This document shows, in pieces, positions 33,541 through 41,878 of a DNA stretch of 64,000 nt (the stretch's first letter is position 1; each line of letters begins with the position of its first letter). Position numbers and translations under genes: made by a program. Below the pieces are notes generated by a model. That model was not told where the DNA came from, ran no database searches, and saw nothing but the letters and a program-made list of their open reading frames with translations. This DNA comes from RU20A sp042610495 (GTDB lineage: Bacteria > Pseudomonadota > Alphaproteobacteria > Rhizobiales > Rhizobiaceae), in contig NZ_JBHGAP010000010.1 of assembly GCF_042610495.1 (NCBI RefSeq), positions 62,001 through 126,000 of the forward strand, given 5' to 3'.

Positions 33541-35360
33541 GCCGCTTCCGGCTTCTCACATTCGGCGATCTGCGTCTTGTGGATGCAGCATGCCGTGATG
33601 TGCGGATGCCACAGAAGGCGCTCCTGCTTCTCGTCCGCCTTCGGCTTGCCGAGGGCGGAGAGCTCAGCCGGGACGCCGCAGCAGCCTTCCTCTGGACGGT
33701 CGATGACCATACGCTTGCGCTGGCAAACCTGCGCAAGATGCTCTCGCGCCTCCAGGTCGCGCAGGCCGAGTTGGGAACGGAACTGGTCGTCGCAGATGGT
33801 CGCCGGCTGAAGCTTGCCCCGCAGGCCATCGACAGCGATCTCGACATCTTCGACGACCCGACGGCCAGCATCGCAACGCTGGTGGAGCATGTCGAGCGCG
33901 GCTTTCTGCGCACGACCGGAGACGCCCAAAGCGGCGTCGAAGCCTGGGCGCATGCGCAACGCCTCAATCTTCTCGGCATCATTCGTCGCCGCCTGACCGA
34001 GCCCTCGCCTTCCGGGACGCAGCCGGTCGATTTCCTGACCTTGCGCAAGGCAGCATTCCTGCTGCTCGACCATTTCCCCGATGATCATGAAGTGCGCCAC
34101 CTCGTGACCGGAGCCGATCACGCGGCGCGGCCGCCGCTGGCGTCAGGTCATCCGCCGGTCGTCGCGGTCACCGTCCCCGATCCTGTCGCGGCGCCACCGC
34201 CGAGAGGACTGAGCGGCCCGCGCGTGGCTCTGCTGCCGCCAGCGGGCGTCGCGGCCGACAATGAGGATGCGCTGCTTGCGGCGGCGCTGATCGACGACGT
34301 CTCGATCTGCTTGTGTGCCGTCCGCGCCTTTGCGATGGTCGCGCCTTACACTGCCGAGCGCATCCGGGCGAGTCAGGACAAGGCGGGACTGCTCGAGAAG
34401 CATGACATCTCCTATGTCATCGACACGCGACTGTCGCGGGACAGTCTGATGGTCCAGATCATCTTCGTTCCCGCCGACAACATCATCTTCGCGGATCGCT
34501 ATCCGCTCAACGAAGCCAGTCTCGCCGAGTCGCGGCTGGCAATCGCCGAGGCGATCAGCGGCACGATCCTGTCGATCCTCGCACGCAATGAAACCGCCCA
34601 TCTCGATTATGAACTCAACCCCAAAGCCTATCGCGGCTATCTGACGGGTCTGCGGCACCTGAACCGGCTGACGCTACCCTCCATTCGCGCAGCGCGGCGC
34701 ACCTTTCGCGGCACCCTGAAGGAAAGGGCCGATTTCGCCTATGCCTTCGGGGGGCTGGCGCGGACCTTCACGGGCGAGTGGGTGCTGACGGCACGCGGTG
34801 ACAACGACCTCTTGCTGAAAGCCGAGGAGGCCGCCCGCTCCGCCATAGAGAGCGGTCCCGCGGTCGCCTCGGGGTACAAGGAGCTCGGACGTGCGCGGCT
34901 GTATCTCGGGCAGCTGGATGAAAGCCTGGAAGCTCTTGACAACGCCGAGAAGTTGAGCCCACATTATGCTGATGCAATCTATACTTATGCTGACTCGCTG
35001 GTGCATGCATCGCGCCCGCGGGAAGGGCTTGAGAAGATCGAGCAGGCGATTTCGCTCAATCCGCTTGGGCCTGATGAGTATTTCTGGAGTGCAGCCGGCG
35101 CGAGTTATTTTGTCGGAGAGTATCTGAAATCCATCGACTACCTCAATCGCATGGCAAATCCCGCCGTTGCCTATCGTCTTCTTGCGGCTTCTCTTGCGAT
35201 GGCTGGAGATCGCAAAAAGGCGCAGCACTACCGCCGAAAGGATCTCAAGGAGAATCCGCAGTTTTCCTTGAAGCAGTGGCTCGCTGTGCTTCCTATCCGG
35301 GAGCATTGGCAAAGGGAACTCTACCGTGAAGGCCTTCTCAAGGCCGGATATGAAGATTGA
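33537..35360 (+). CDS. SARP-like winged-helix regulator with TolB-like and TPR domains
   Basis: A 607-residue cytoplasmic protein. The N-terminal part (about 1-100) reads like the winged-helix DNA-binding domain of SARP/BTAD activators (FRLLTFGDLRLVD, LARL-rich dimer region, LW-type helix and a short beta-hairpin). Residues about 225-345 resemble the TolB-like domain found in many such regulators (VALLPPAGVAADNEDALLAA and a later DRYPL). The rest holds tetratricopeptide repeats (ARLYLGQLDESLEALDNAEK, then a second repeat). It starts at a GTG overlapping the XRE gene and lies 26 bases before the small peptide gene. It is probably the pathway-specific activator for the YcaO/TfuA system, sensing a protein or peptide through its TPRs. 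Confidence 0.75.
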   Translation: MSRFRLLTFGDLRLVDAACRDVRMPQKALLLLVRLRLAEGGELSRDAAAAFLWTVDDHTLALANLRKMLSRLQVAQAELGTELVVADGRRLKLAPQAIDSDLDIFDDPTASIATLVEHVERGFLRTTGDAQSGVEAWAHAQRLNLLGIIRRRLTEPSPSGTQPVDFLTLRKAAFLLLDHFPDDHEVRHLVTGADHAARPPLASGHPPVVAVTVPDPVAAPPPRGLSGPRVALLPPAGVAADNEDALLAAALIDDVSICLCAVRAFAMVAPYTAERIRASQDKAGLLEKHDISYVIDTRLSRDSLMVQIIFVPADNIIFADRYPLNEASLAESRLAIAEAISGTILSILARNETAHLDYELNPKAYRGYLTGLRHLNRLTLPSIRAARRTFRGTLKERADFAYAFGGLARTFTGEWVLTARGDNDLLLKAEEAARSAIESGPAVASGYKELGRARLYLGQLDESLEALDNAEKLSPHYADAIYTYADSLVHASRPREGLEKIEQAISLNPLGPDEYFWSAAGASYFVGEYLKSIDYLNRMANPAVAYRLLAASLAMAGDRKKAQHYRRKDLKENPQFSLKQWLAVLPIREHWQRELYREGLLKAGYED

Positions 35361-35386
35361 CCCAACCCGTGACAGGAGACTTTCCC

Positions 35387-35605
35387 ATGGCAAACGTGAT
35401 CATGATCGGCGTACCGGGCAACAACACGCTTTACGTCGCCGACCTCGAGGCAGGAACCGTCAAGCCGGCCGACAGCGCCAGCAGTGCCCTTGCCGCCGCC
35501 AACCGTGCCGGCAGCCATGACGGCATCGTCGTGAAGGGCGTCGATTTCGCCGTCGCCGTCAATGCCGCCGATTCGGCCGCCGCAGGCCTGTTCGACGCGC
35601 ACTGA
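35387..35605 (+). CDS. 72-aa peptide, candidate substrate of YcaO/TfuA
   Basis: A 72-residue protein beginning MANVIMIGVPGNNTLYVADL and ending AAAGLFDAH. The start is fixed by AGGAG nine bases upstream of ATG 35387; the open frame continues to an earlier ATG without a ribosome-binding site. It contains no cysteine, few Ser/Thr and an Ala/Val/Gly-rich second half (GIVVKGVDFAVAVNA). It stops four bases before the YcaO start, the classic position of a RiPP precursor. Lack of Cys argues against thiazole formation; backbone thioamide or oxazoline chemistry remains possible. It may instead be a small folded partner protein. Confidence 0.7.
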   Translation: MANVIMIGVPGNNTLYVADLEAGTVKPADSASSALAAANRAGSHDGIVVKGVDFAVAVNAADSAAAGLFDAH

Positions 35606-35609
35606 CACC

Positions 35610-36776
35610 ATGCACGGGGAGAGAGCCTTACGCCCGGAGGAAACATTCTCGCGGGTGGAAGGCCTTCTTCCCGCCTTTGGCATTACCCGCGTCGCCCGCC
35701 AGACCGGGCTCGACCGGATCGGCATTCCCGTCTGGCTCGCCCTGACACCCAACGCGCGCTCCATCGTGGTCGCGCAAGGCAAGGGCCTCACGGATGCGGA
35801 CGCCCGCACCTCCGCCGTCATGGAGGCCCTCGAACGGGCCGTCGCGGGCGCCCCGGCCACGCCCGTCCATTATGCGACGAGCGACGATCTGGCAGCGCGC
35901 GGCCAGCCTTTCCTTCTGCTGCAATCCCATCTCGCTCTGCACGCGGAATTGCCCCGCCAGGATGAACGGATCGCCTGGTTTTCGGGCCGTGATCTGCTGA
36001 CGGGCGGGCGGGTCTTTGTCCCGGAAGATGCCGTCGTGCTTGATCGCAGCCGCCTGTCGGCCCGCTACTGGCAGTCTTCGGACGGGCTTGCCTCGGGTAA
36101 CACGGCCGACGAAGCCATTGTACACGCCCTCTACGAGCGCATCGAGCGGGATGCCCAAGTCCTCTGGCAGATCGGCGACCATGCCGGCCGGGCCAAGACA
36201 GGGGTTGCCCGTGAGACCTATGCCCACCATCCCGACATTGCCGCGCTTCTCGGGCAACTGGATGCCGCAGGCATGCGCCTGCGCCTTTTCGACATGACGA
36301 GCGATATCGGCGTTCCCTGCTTCACGGCCTTCCTCGCCGAGGATGATCTTCTGACCACGGGCACGGCACGCTTCGTCGATGTCACCTATGGGGCGGGCTG
36401 CCATCCTGCGCCCGAACGCGCCGTGCTGCGTGCGCTCACGGAGGCGGTGCAATCGCGCATCACCTTCATCGGAGGGGCGCGGGACGACGCTTTCCCCGCT
36501 GTCTATCGCCGCCCGCTGCCCGAGTGGACACGCCGCCTGATGATGGACGATGCGCCGCAGGGGAACGCGCGGCGCGCCATCTTTCTGGGCGGACTGGGCG
36601 CGTTGCTTGCCCGTCTGGACGCCCTCGGTCTTGGCCCGGTGGTTGCGATCGAGCTTGGCGCGCGCCACCTTCCCTTTGCCGTGGCAAAGGTGCTCGTACC
36701 GGCCCTGGAAAATCCGGAGGGCCGGCGCGCCACGCGCTTCGGTGTCCGCGCGCTCGCAAAGGCGCTCAGCGCATGA
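35610..36776 (+). CDS. YcaO-domain cyclodehydratase / thioamide synthetase
   Basis: A 388-residue YcaO protein. The three ATP/Mg-binding elements are visible: SAVMEALERAVAG (about 70), ADEAIVHALYERIERDAQ (about 170) and PAPERAVLRALTEAVQSR (about 270). YcaO enzymes activate peptide-backbone amides with ATP, forming azolines, thioamides or related groups. There is no fused E1-like or ocin-ThiF domain, and the C-terminus lacks the Pro-rich tail of azoline-forming types. The next gene encodes TfuA, so this belongs to the TfuA-dependent class, linked to thioamide formation in archaeal McrA and to trifolitoxin-type loci in Rhizobium. Stop overlaps the tfuA start (ATGA). Confidence 0.88.
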   Translation: MHGERALRPEETFSRVEGLLPAFGITRVARQTGLDRIGIPVWLALTPNARSIVVAQGKGLTDADARTSAVMEALERAVAGAPATPVHYATSDDLAARGQPFLLLQSHLALHAELPRQDERIAWFSGRDLLTGGRVFVPEDAVVLDRSRLSARYWQSSDGLASGNTADEAIVHALYERIERDAQVLWQIGDHAGRAKTGVARETYAHHPDIAALLGQLDAAGMRLRLFDMTSDIGVPCFTAFLAEDDLLTTGTARFVDVTYGAGCHPAPERAVLRALTEAVQSRITFIGGARDDAFPAVYRRPLPEWTRRLMMDDAPQGNARRAIFLGGLGALLARLDALGLGPVVAIELGARHLPFAVAKVLVPALENPEGRRATRFGVRALAKALSA

Positions 36777-37492
36777 AAATCCTCTTCGTCGGACCAACCC
36801 TTCCAGACGCGTCCCGCATCGCGCCGCCGGCAATCCTCTGTCACGGCCCGGTCGTCCAGGGGGATGTCTATCGCGCTGTTCAGGACGGGGCGAACGCGAT
36901 CGGCATCATCGACGGCGGCTTCGAATTCACCGCTCCGGTCTGGCACAAGGAAATCCTGTTTGCGCTGGAAGCGGGCGTCAGGGTCATCGGCGCCGCCAGC
37001 ATGGGCGCCTTGCGGGCGGCGGAGTGCGAAGCCTTCGGCATGGAGGGCATCGGCCAGATCTTCGAGGATTATCGCAGCGGCCGCCGCGTCGATGACGGGG
37101 ATGTGGCACAGTTGCACGGACCGGCCGCGCTCGGCTGGCTCGCCCTCACGGAACCCCTCGTCAACGTCACGGCCACGCTTGAGGCACTTGTCGCCGACGA
37201 AACGCTCGACCCGACACTTGCCGATGCGCTGCAAAGGGCAGCAGACAGGCTGTTCTTCAAGGAGCGAACATGGCCGGCCATCCTGGCCGCCGCCGCAGGA
37301 CTTGACGATGAAACACGGGCCCGGCTCGGCCCTCTTCTTGCCGCACGGCGGGTTGATCGCAAGCGAACCGACGCGTTGCAGCTTTTGGACGCCATGGCGA
37401 GCATGCCTGACAGTCGCAGGGACACGGCGCGCGGATGGCAGTTCGTCCGCACGGTCCTCTGGGACGAGATGCTTGCCCAGCGGCGCGATTGA
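36773..37492 (+). CDS. TfuA-like protein, YcaO partner
   Basis: A 239-residue TfuA family protein: KILFVGPTLPDA at the N-terminus, IIDGGFEFTAPVWHKEILFALEAGVRVIGAASMGALRAAE in the core (positions 36902-37021) and RTWPAILAAA later. TfuA proteins occur almost always with a YcaO protein and are thought to deliver sulfur for thioamide formation. It is the last gene of the operon that begins with the XRE regulator. No protease, transporter or leader peptidase is visible, so maturation and export, if any, rely on genes elsewhere. Confidence 0.88.
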   Translation: MKILFVGPTLPDASRIAPPAILCHGPVVQGDVYRAVQDGANAIGIIDGGFEFTAPVWHKEILFALEAGVRVIGAASMGALRAAECEAFGMEGIGQIFEDYRSGRRVDDGDVAQLHGPAALGWLALTEPLVNVTATLEALVADETLDPTLADALQRAADRLFFKERTWPAILAAAAGLDDETRARLGPLLAARRVDRKRTDALQLLDAMASMPDSRRDTARGWQFVRTVLWDEMLAQRRD

Positions 37493-37675
37493 CCTCGCCG
37501 TCACGTGAAATGCAACCCACCGTTTTCACGGAAGGATTTTCTCTCTGCCAGGCTTCCGTCCAGCCGGTCCCCAAGCGTATATGCATTTCCACTTAAAGGC
37601 GTGTCACGCCGATGTCACGCCACAGGAAGGTTGTCTCCCCCTAGAATGGGTACCGACGGTAGACGGAGACCCAGC

Positions 37676-37921
37676 ATGCAGCAGCCGCCCGACCCCATTC
37701 TCATGGGCGAACTTGATTCAGGTGATACAGAGACTGAAGAACTCCAGGCCATCACGCGGCTTGTGTTCTTCGCGCGTGCCAGCGCAGCAGCCATCCAGTC
37801 AGAGGAAGTGGTCTACTGCCTCGATCTCGCCTTGCAGCATCTGGCAAAGGACATTCGCGAGCGCACGACCCACTGGCCGGAGATGGCGCACTTCATCGAT
37901 ACGCCCGTCGTGCATCAATAA
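37676..37921 (+). CDS. Small protein of unknown function (81 aa)
   Basis: Encodes an acidic N-terminus (MGELDSGDTETEE) followed by a helical segment of about 50 residues (ITRLVFFARASAAAIQSEEV). There is no signal peptide. ATG 37676 has GGAG about ten bases before it; the longer in-frame extension upstream lacks coding character. The gene stands alone, 183 bases after tfuA, with no terminator that I can see between them, so co-transcription cannot be excluded. I do not recognise the family. Confidence 0.6.
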   Translation: MQQPPDPILMGELDSGDTETEELQAITRLVFFARASAAAIQSEEVVYCLDLALQHLAKDIRERTTHWPEMAHFIDTPVVHQ

Positions 37922-38016
37922 CATCTGGAGTCAGCCGTCCAGCGCGGTGCGGCATGGCCCTTGCTGCACAGGCTGGCCGTGACCAGTCGCATATCGATGC
38001 TTCTCGGCGCCACGAA

Positions 38017-38036
38017 GGCCGGGCTGAAACCCGGCC
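38017..38036. other. Stem-loop between convergent genes
   Basis: GGCCGGG-CTGAAA-CCCGGCC, a perfect seven-base-pair stem between the 81-residue gene and the exporter gene that converge here. No T-run follows on either strand, so terminator function is only possible. Confidence 0.35.
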
Positions 38037-38124
38037 GGAACGCTGCAGGGTGCTGCAACATGCATGACAGTTTCGGCAGCCGGATGCTTCGCTGGCGTGC
38101 GCTTCTCGCCACGACCACTGCTTC

Positions 38125-38739
38125 TCACGAGCCGACGAGAAGCTTCATGGCAATTAGCACCATCACGACGGCAATCACGCCGTCCAGAACCCGCCAGGCG
38201 ACCGGGTTGGCGAAGACGTGACGCAACCGGCGTGCCCCAAAGCCGAGAGCGAAGAAGAACAGGCAAGAGGCTGTCATCGCGCCGGCGGCGAACGACGCCT
38301 CCTGACCGGGAAACCGGGTCGAGATCGTGCCGAGCAGCACGACCGTGTCGAGATAGACATGCGGATTGAGAAAGGTGAAGGCAAGGCACGTCGCAAGCGT
38401 CCTCGCCAGGCCCGCATCCTCCCCCTCCCCCGCCGCAAGAGCGCCTGAACCCGCTATGGCCGCACGCGCGCTGCGAAAGCCGTAGACCAGAAGGAAGACG
38501 GCGCCACCATACCGCATCACCGGATCGAGCCAGGGAAGAACGGCCGCAATCTGGCGGAAAGCCGTGACGCCCACGAGGATCAACGCAGCGTCCGACAGCG
38601 CACAGGTCAGACAGACCGCAAGGACGTGGTGGTTGCGCAGCCCCTGCCGCAAGACGAAGGCATTCTGCGCACCGATCGCCACGATCAGGCTGAGCCCCAT
38701 CGTCAGACCCGTTCCGAAAACTGCAGCCGTCATCCCCAT
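38125..38739 (-). CDS. argO: LysE/ArgO-family basic amino-acid exporter
   Basis: Inner-membrane exporter of 204 residues with about six hydrophobic segments. The family signatures IVAIGAQNAFVLRQGL near the N-terminus and FLNPHVYLDTVVLLG in the middle are typical of LysE/ArgO, which export arginine and lysine. It is divergently transcribed from a LysR-type gene resembling ArgP, the usual activator of this exporter, across an 84-base shared promoter region. Confidence 0.88.
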   Translation of the reverse strand: MGMTAAVFGTGLTMGLSLIVAIGAQNAFVLRQGLRNHHVLAVCLTCALSDAALILVGVTAFRQIAAVLPWLDPVMRYGGAVFLLVYGFRSARAAIAGSGALAAGEGEDAGLARTLATCLAFTFLNPHVYLDTVVLLGTISTRFPGQEASFAAGAMTASCLFFFALGFGARRLRHVFANPVAWRVLDGVIAVVMVLIAMKLLVGS

Positions 38740-38823
38740 CCACTCCGTTGCGCCGCCTCCCTAGCGCCTCCGTCACCATTAAGATAGTTAACTTTTCTAA
38801 GAGTGATGAAGGAAAACTAATCA
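38740..38823. promoter_or_regulatory. Shared argO/argP promoter region
   Basis: AT-rich stretch with TTAAGATAGTTAACTTTTCTAA at about 38780-38801, a partly symmetric sequence suitable for a LysR-type protein. ArgP proteins bind just upstream of argO; this is the only place available. Confidence 0.4.
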
Positions 38824-39723
38824 ATGCTGGATTATGCGGCCTTGCGGGCCGTGGCCGCAGTCGTTGAGACCGGCAGTTTCGAAAAGGCGGCACGGCGCCT
38901 GAACGTGACGCCTTCGGCGGTGTCGCAGCGGGTCCGCCAGATCGAAGAGCGGCTTGGGACTGCGCTCGTGGTACGCGGCTCCCCCTGTCAGGCAACGGAG
39001 GCCGGGGACAGGCTCTGCCGGCATATGGAAACGGTGGGCTTGCTGGAAGCCGATCTTTTCGAGCGCCTGCCCGCGCTTGCACAGGCGGGGCCGGAAGGCG
39101 CGCGGGCAACCGTATCGATCGCAGCCAATGCCGACAGTCTCGCCACATGGTTCCTGACCGCAATTGCCGACTTCACACAGGCAACCGGTCATCTCGTCCA
39201 TCTCGCCGTCGATGATGAGGAGCACACGGCCGAGTGGCTGCAGCGCGGCGCGGTGCTGGCCGCCGTGACGAGCCTCGAACAGCCCGTCATTGGATGCCGC
39301 CGGCTGGCGCTCGGCAAGCTGCGCTATCGCGCCACCGCAAGCCCCGCCTTCGTGGAGCGCCATTTTCCCGAAGGGGTGACGCGCGAGGCACTGGCCCGGA
39401 CCCCTTCCCTGGTCTTCAGCCAGAAGGATCGGCTGCAGACGCGCTGGATGCAGTTGGCGGTGGGCGAGGACATCCCCGGACCAACCCACTGCCTGCCATC
39501 AACGCAGGGATTCGTGGATGCCTGCCTCGCCGGGATGGGCTGGGGGATGAACCCCGAAATGCTGGTTGCCGCGCACCTCGCCGATGGACGGCTGGTGGAG
39601 CTTCATCCGCAAATGCCACTCGATATTCCGCTCTTCTGGCAGATCAACCGGCTGACCGCAGACCGGCTGGAGACGCTGACGCGCGCTGTCCTGTCCGTCG
39701 CGCGTGAGGCGCTCCTGACCTGA
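38824..39723 (+). CDS. argP: LysR-family regulator ArgP (LysG-type)
   Basis: A 299-residue LysR-type regulator with N-terminal winged HTH (LRAVAAVVETGSFEKAARRL, TPSAVSQRVRQIEERLG) and a C-terminal effector domain. The wording ALVVRGSPCQATEAGDRLCRHM is typical of ArgP/IciA/LysG proteins, which sense lysine or arginine and activate the divergently encoded exporter. Context and sequence agree. Confidence 0.83.
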   Translation: MLDYAALRAVAAVVETGSFEKAARRLNVTPSAVSQRVRQIEERLGTALVVRGSPCQATEAGDRLCRHMETVGLLEADLFERLPALAQAGPEGARATVSIAANADSLATWFLTAIADFTQATGHLVHLAVDDEEHTAEWLQRGAVLAAVTSLEQPVIGCRRLALGKLRYRATASPAFVERHFPEGVTREALARTPSLVFSQKDRLQTRWMQLAVGEDIPGPTHCLPSTQGFVDACLAGMGWGMNPEMLVAAHLADGRLVELHPQMPLDIPLFWQINRLTADRLETLTRAVLSVAREALLT

Positions 39724-39737
39724 AGGCCCGGAATCGA

Positions 39738-39779
39738 AACGGCGCTTCTCGTGACTGTGCGGTCACGAAAAGCGCCGTT
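39738..39779. terminator. Bidirectional terminator between argP and the PAS chemoreceptor
   Basis: AACGGCGCTT pairs with AAGCGCCGTT, enclosing an inner CGTGAC/GTCACG stem. A-rich and T-rich flanks allow it to act in both directions between two convergent genes. Confidence 0.75.
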
Positions 39780-39828
39780 CTATATCGATACCGACGTCAG
39801 CCGTGCGGCACGCGGCATTCAGGCCGGC

Positions 39829-41613
39829 TCAGAATTCCTGCCAGTCATCGGACTTCAGTGCCGTATTGCCGCGTGTAGCGGGAATGCTGGCGCGGCGCGG
39901 CGCGGCGGCAGGCCGGGCTTCCGTGTGGCTGCGGGCAGGTGCTGGCGCGGTGCGCGGCGCGGCCGATGCAACGGTGCCCGACAGCTCGAAGCGCGCGATG
40001 AGCTGGCGCAGGGTCTCGGTCTCCTGGGCAAGGGTTGCCGAAGCGGCATTGGTCTCCTCGACCATCGCTGCGTTCTGCTGCGTCACCTGGTCCATCTGGT
40101 TGACGGCACTGTTGACCTCGGACAGTCCGACAGACTGTTCGCGGGCGGAGCTGGCGATTGCCTGCATATGCTCATTCACCGCAGAAATATTCGTCTGGAT
40201 CGTCTTCAGCGCGTCGCCCGTCTCGCTAACGAGCTTGACACCCGTCTTCACTTCTTCCGACGAGTTGCGGATCAGTTCCTTGATCTCCTTGGCGGCCTGG
40301 GCGGAGCGCTGCGCAAGTTCGCGAACTTCCTGGGCGACGACCGCAAAGCCCTTGCCCGCCTCGCCGGCGCGCGCTGCCTCGACACCCGCGTTCAGCGCCA
40401 GAAGGTTCGTCTGGAAGGCGATCTCGTCGATGACGCCGATGATGTTGGAAATCTGGTTGGAGGACTGCTCGATGCGGGCCATGGCGCCGACGGCATCGGC
40501 AACGATCCGACCGGAATGGATCGCACCGTTGTTGGCGGTTTCCGTTGCGCCGCGGGCATCCTCGGCGCGGCGCGAGGCGTTGTTGACGTTGGCGGTGATC
40601 TCGTCGAGAGCCGCCGCTGTTTCCTCCAGAGAGGCAGCCTGCTGCTCGGTGCGCTTGGAAAGATCCTGGGCCCCGTGGCTGATTTCCTGCGTGCCGGAGT
40701 CAATCTGCCCGATCGCGCGCGCGACGGCCGAGAGCGTGCCGCCAAGTTGCGCCACCGCTTCGTTGAAATTGTTGCGCAGCGGTTCGAATTCCGCAACGAA
40801 GGGACGGTCGATGCGCAGGGTCAGATTGCCGCCGGCGAGCTTCGACAGGCCGTCCCCGATCGTCTCGACGGCGTGAACGCGCTCCGTGACATTTGTCGCG
40901 AACTTCACGACCTTGGCGACCTTGCCCTTTTCGTCGAGGATCGGATTGTAGGAGGCGTTGATGACAACGCGCTTGCCGCCCTTGCCGATGCGGATGAACT
41001 CGGCAGCCTGGAAGCGTCCGGCGCGCAGTTCGTCCCAGAAGGTGCGGTAGTCGGGCGTGCTCGCATAGGCCGGATCGACGAACAGGCTGTGGTTCTTGCC
41101 GGCGATCTCGTCCATGCGGTAGCCGAGCGCGTCGAGGAAATTCTGATTGGCGCTCACCACCTGGCCTTCAGGCGTGAACTCGATGATGGCCTGAACGCGC
41201 GAGATCGCTTCCATCTGGTTGCGGAAATCGAGGTTGGCAAGACGGTCACGGGAATTGGCCCATTCGACCACGTAGCCGGTGACCTTTTCGCCGTCGCGGA
41301 TCGGCGTAACGATGAGATCGAAGGTGTGTTTGCCGACGCGGATCGTCGCACGATGCTGGGTGCGCAGAGCCGCCAGCATGCCGCGCTGATGGGCGGGGTT
41401 CTTGTGGAAGATGTCGATGTTGCTGCCGATCAGCTTCTGCATGTCGAAGCGCGGCAGTTCCTTGCGCAGGTCGGCCTCCACTTCCTGCAACAGTCCCTTC
41501 ACCGCCGTATTCATGTAGCGGATCTGAAGATCCTTGTCCGCGATCATGACGTTTGCCGTGATGATTTCAAGCGATGCCAACTGCGCCTTGTCTGCTTTCC
41601 ACTGACCGAACAT
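39829..41613 (-). CDS. Soluble methyl-accepting chemotaxis protein with two PAS domains
   Basis: A 594-residue chemoreceptor without membrane segments. Two PAS domains occupy about 10-120 and 125-245 (IADKDLQIRYMN; FTPEGQVVSANQNFLDALGY). A HAMP-like helix (NGDGLSKLAGG...) and a methyl-accepting signalling domain follow, with the conserved hairpin tip FQTNLLALNAGVEAARAGE. The C-terminus ends in DWQEF, matching the xWxxF tether bound by CheR/CheB. ATG at 41613 was chosen for its GGAGAAGG ribosome-binding site; the frame extends 21 codons upstream. The gene is isolated from the chemotaxis operon 17 kb away. It probably senses redox or another cytoplasmic signal. Confidence 0.9.
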   Translation of the reverse strand: MFGQWKADKAQLASLEIITANVMIADKDLQIRYMNTAVKGLLQEVEADLRKELPRFDMQKLIGSNIDIFHKNPAHQRGMLAALRTQHRATIRVGKHTFDLIVTPIRDGEKVTGYVVEWANSRDRLANLDFRNQMEAISRVQAIIEFTPEGQVVSANQNFLDALGYRMDEIAGKNHSLFVDPAYASTPDYRTFWDELRAGRFQAAEFIRIGKGGKRVVINASYNPILDEKGKVAKVVKFATNVTERVHAVETIGDGLSKLAGGNLTLRIDRPFVAEFEPLRNNFNEAVAQLGGTLSAVARAIGQIDSGTQEISHGAQDLSKRTEQQAASLEETAAALDEITANVNNASRRAEDARGATETANNGAIHSGRIVADAVGAMARIEQSSNQISNIIGVIDEIAFQTNLLALNAGVEAARAGEAGKGFAVVAQEVRELAQRSAQAAKEIKELIRNSSEEVKTGVKLVSETGDALKTIQTNISAVNEHMQAIASSAREQSVGLSEVNSAVNQMDQVTQQNAAMVEETNAASATLAQETETLRQLIARFELSGTVASAAPRTAPAPARSHTEARPAAAPRRASIPATRGNTALKSDDWQEF

Positions 41614-41878
41614 GCGTAGAAACCTTCTCCGAAAGAACACACTATCCGACGCCGCCCCCCGGCATGGGACATGCACGAAGACGGGTCGCCACGTGTCGGC
41701 ATCGGGTCGTCGCTCACGAGAAAGTTAACGCCGGAACGATAGCGAAAAGTTAATTTTAGACGACACAAAAATGGTGAGATGCTGCTTATCGCGAGAAATC
41801 AGAAAACTTTCGTCTAATACAGACGCAAGATTCGCGTTTAGCGCGAAATACTGTTCACCCTTGCAAATCGGGGTGCTT
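41614..41878. other. Intergenic region between oiaK end and chemoreceptor start
   Basis: A 265-base AT-richer gap carrying the promoter of the chemoreceptor (minus strand). TTCGCG-TTTAG-CGCGAA at 41831-41847 and CACCC...GGGTG at about 41858-41877 are hairpins that may end oiaK transcription. No additional gene is visible. Confidence 0.4.
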
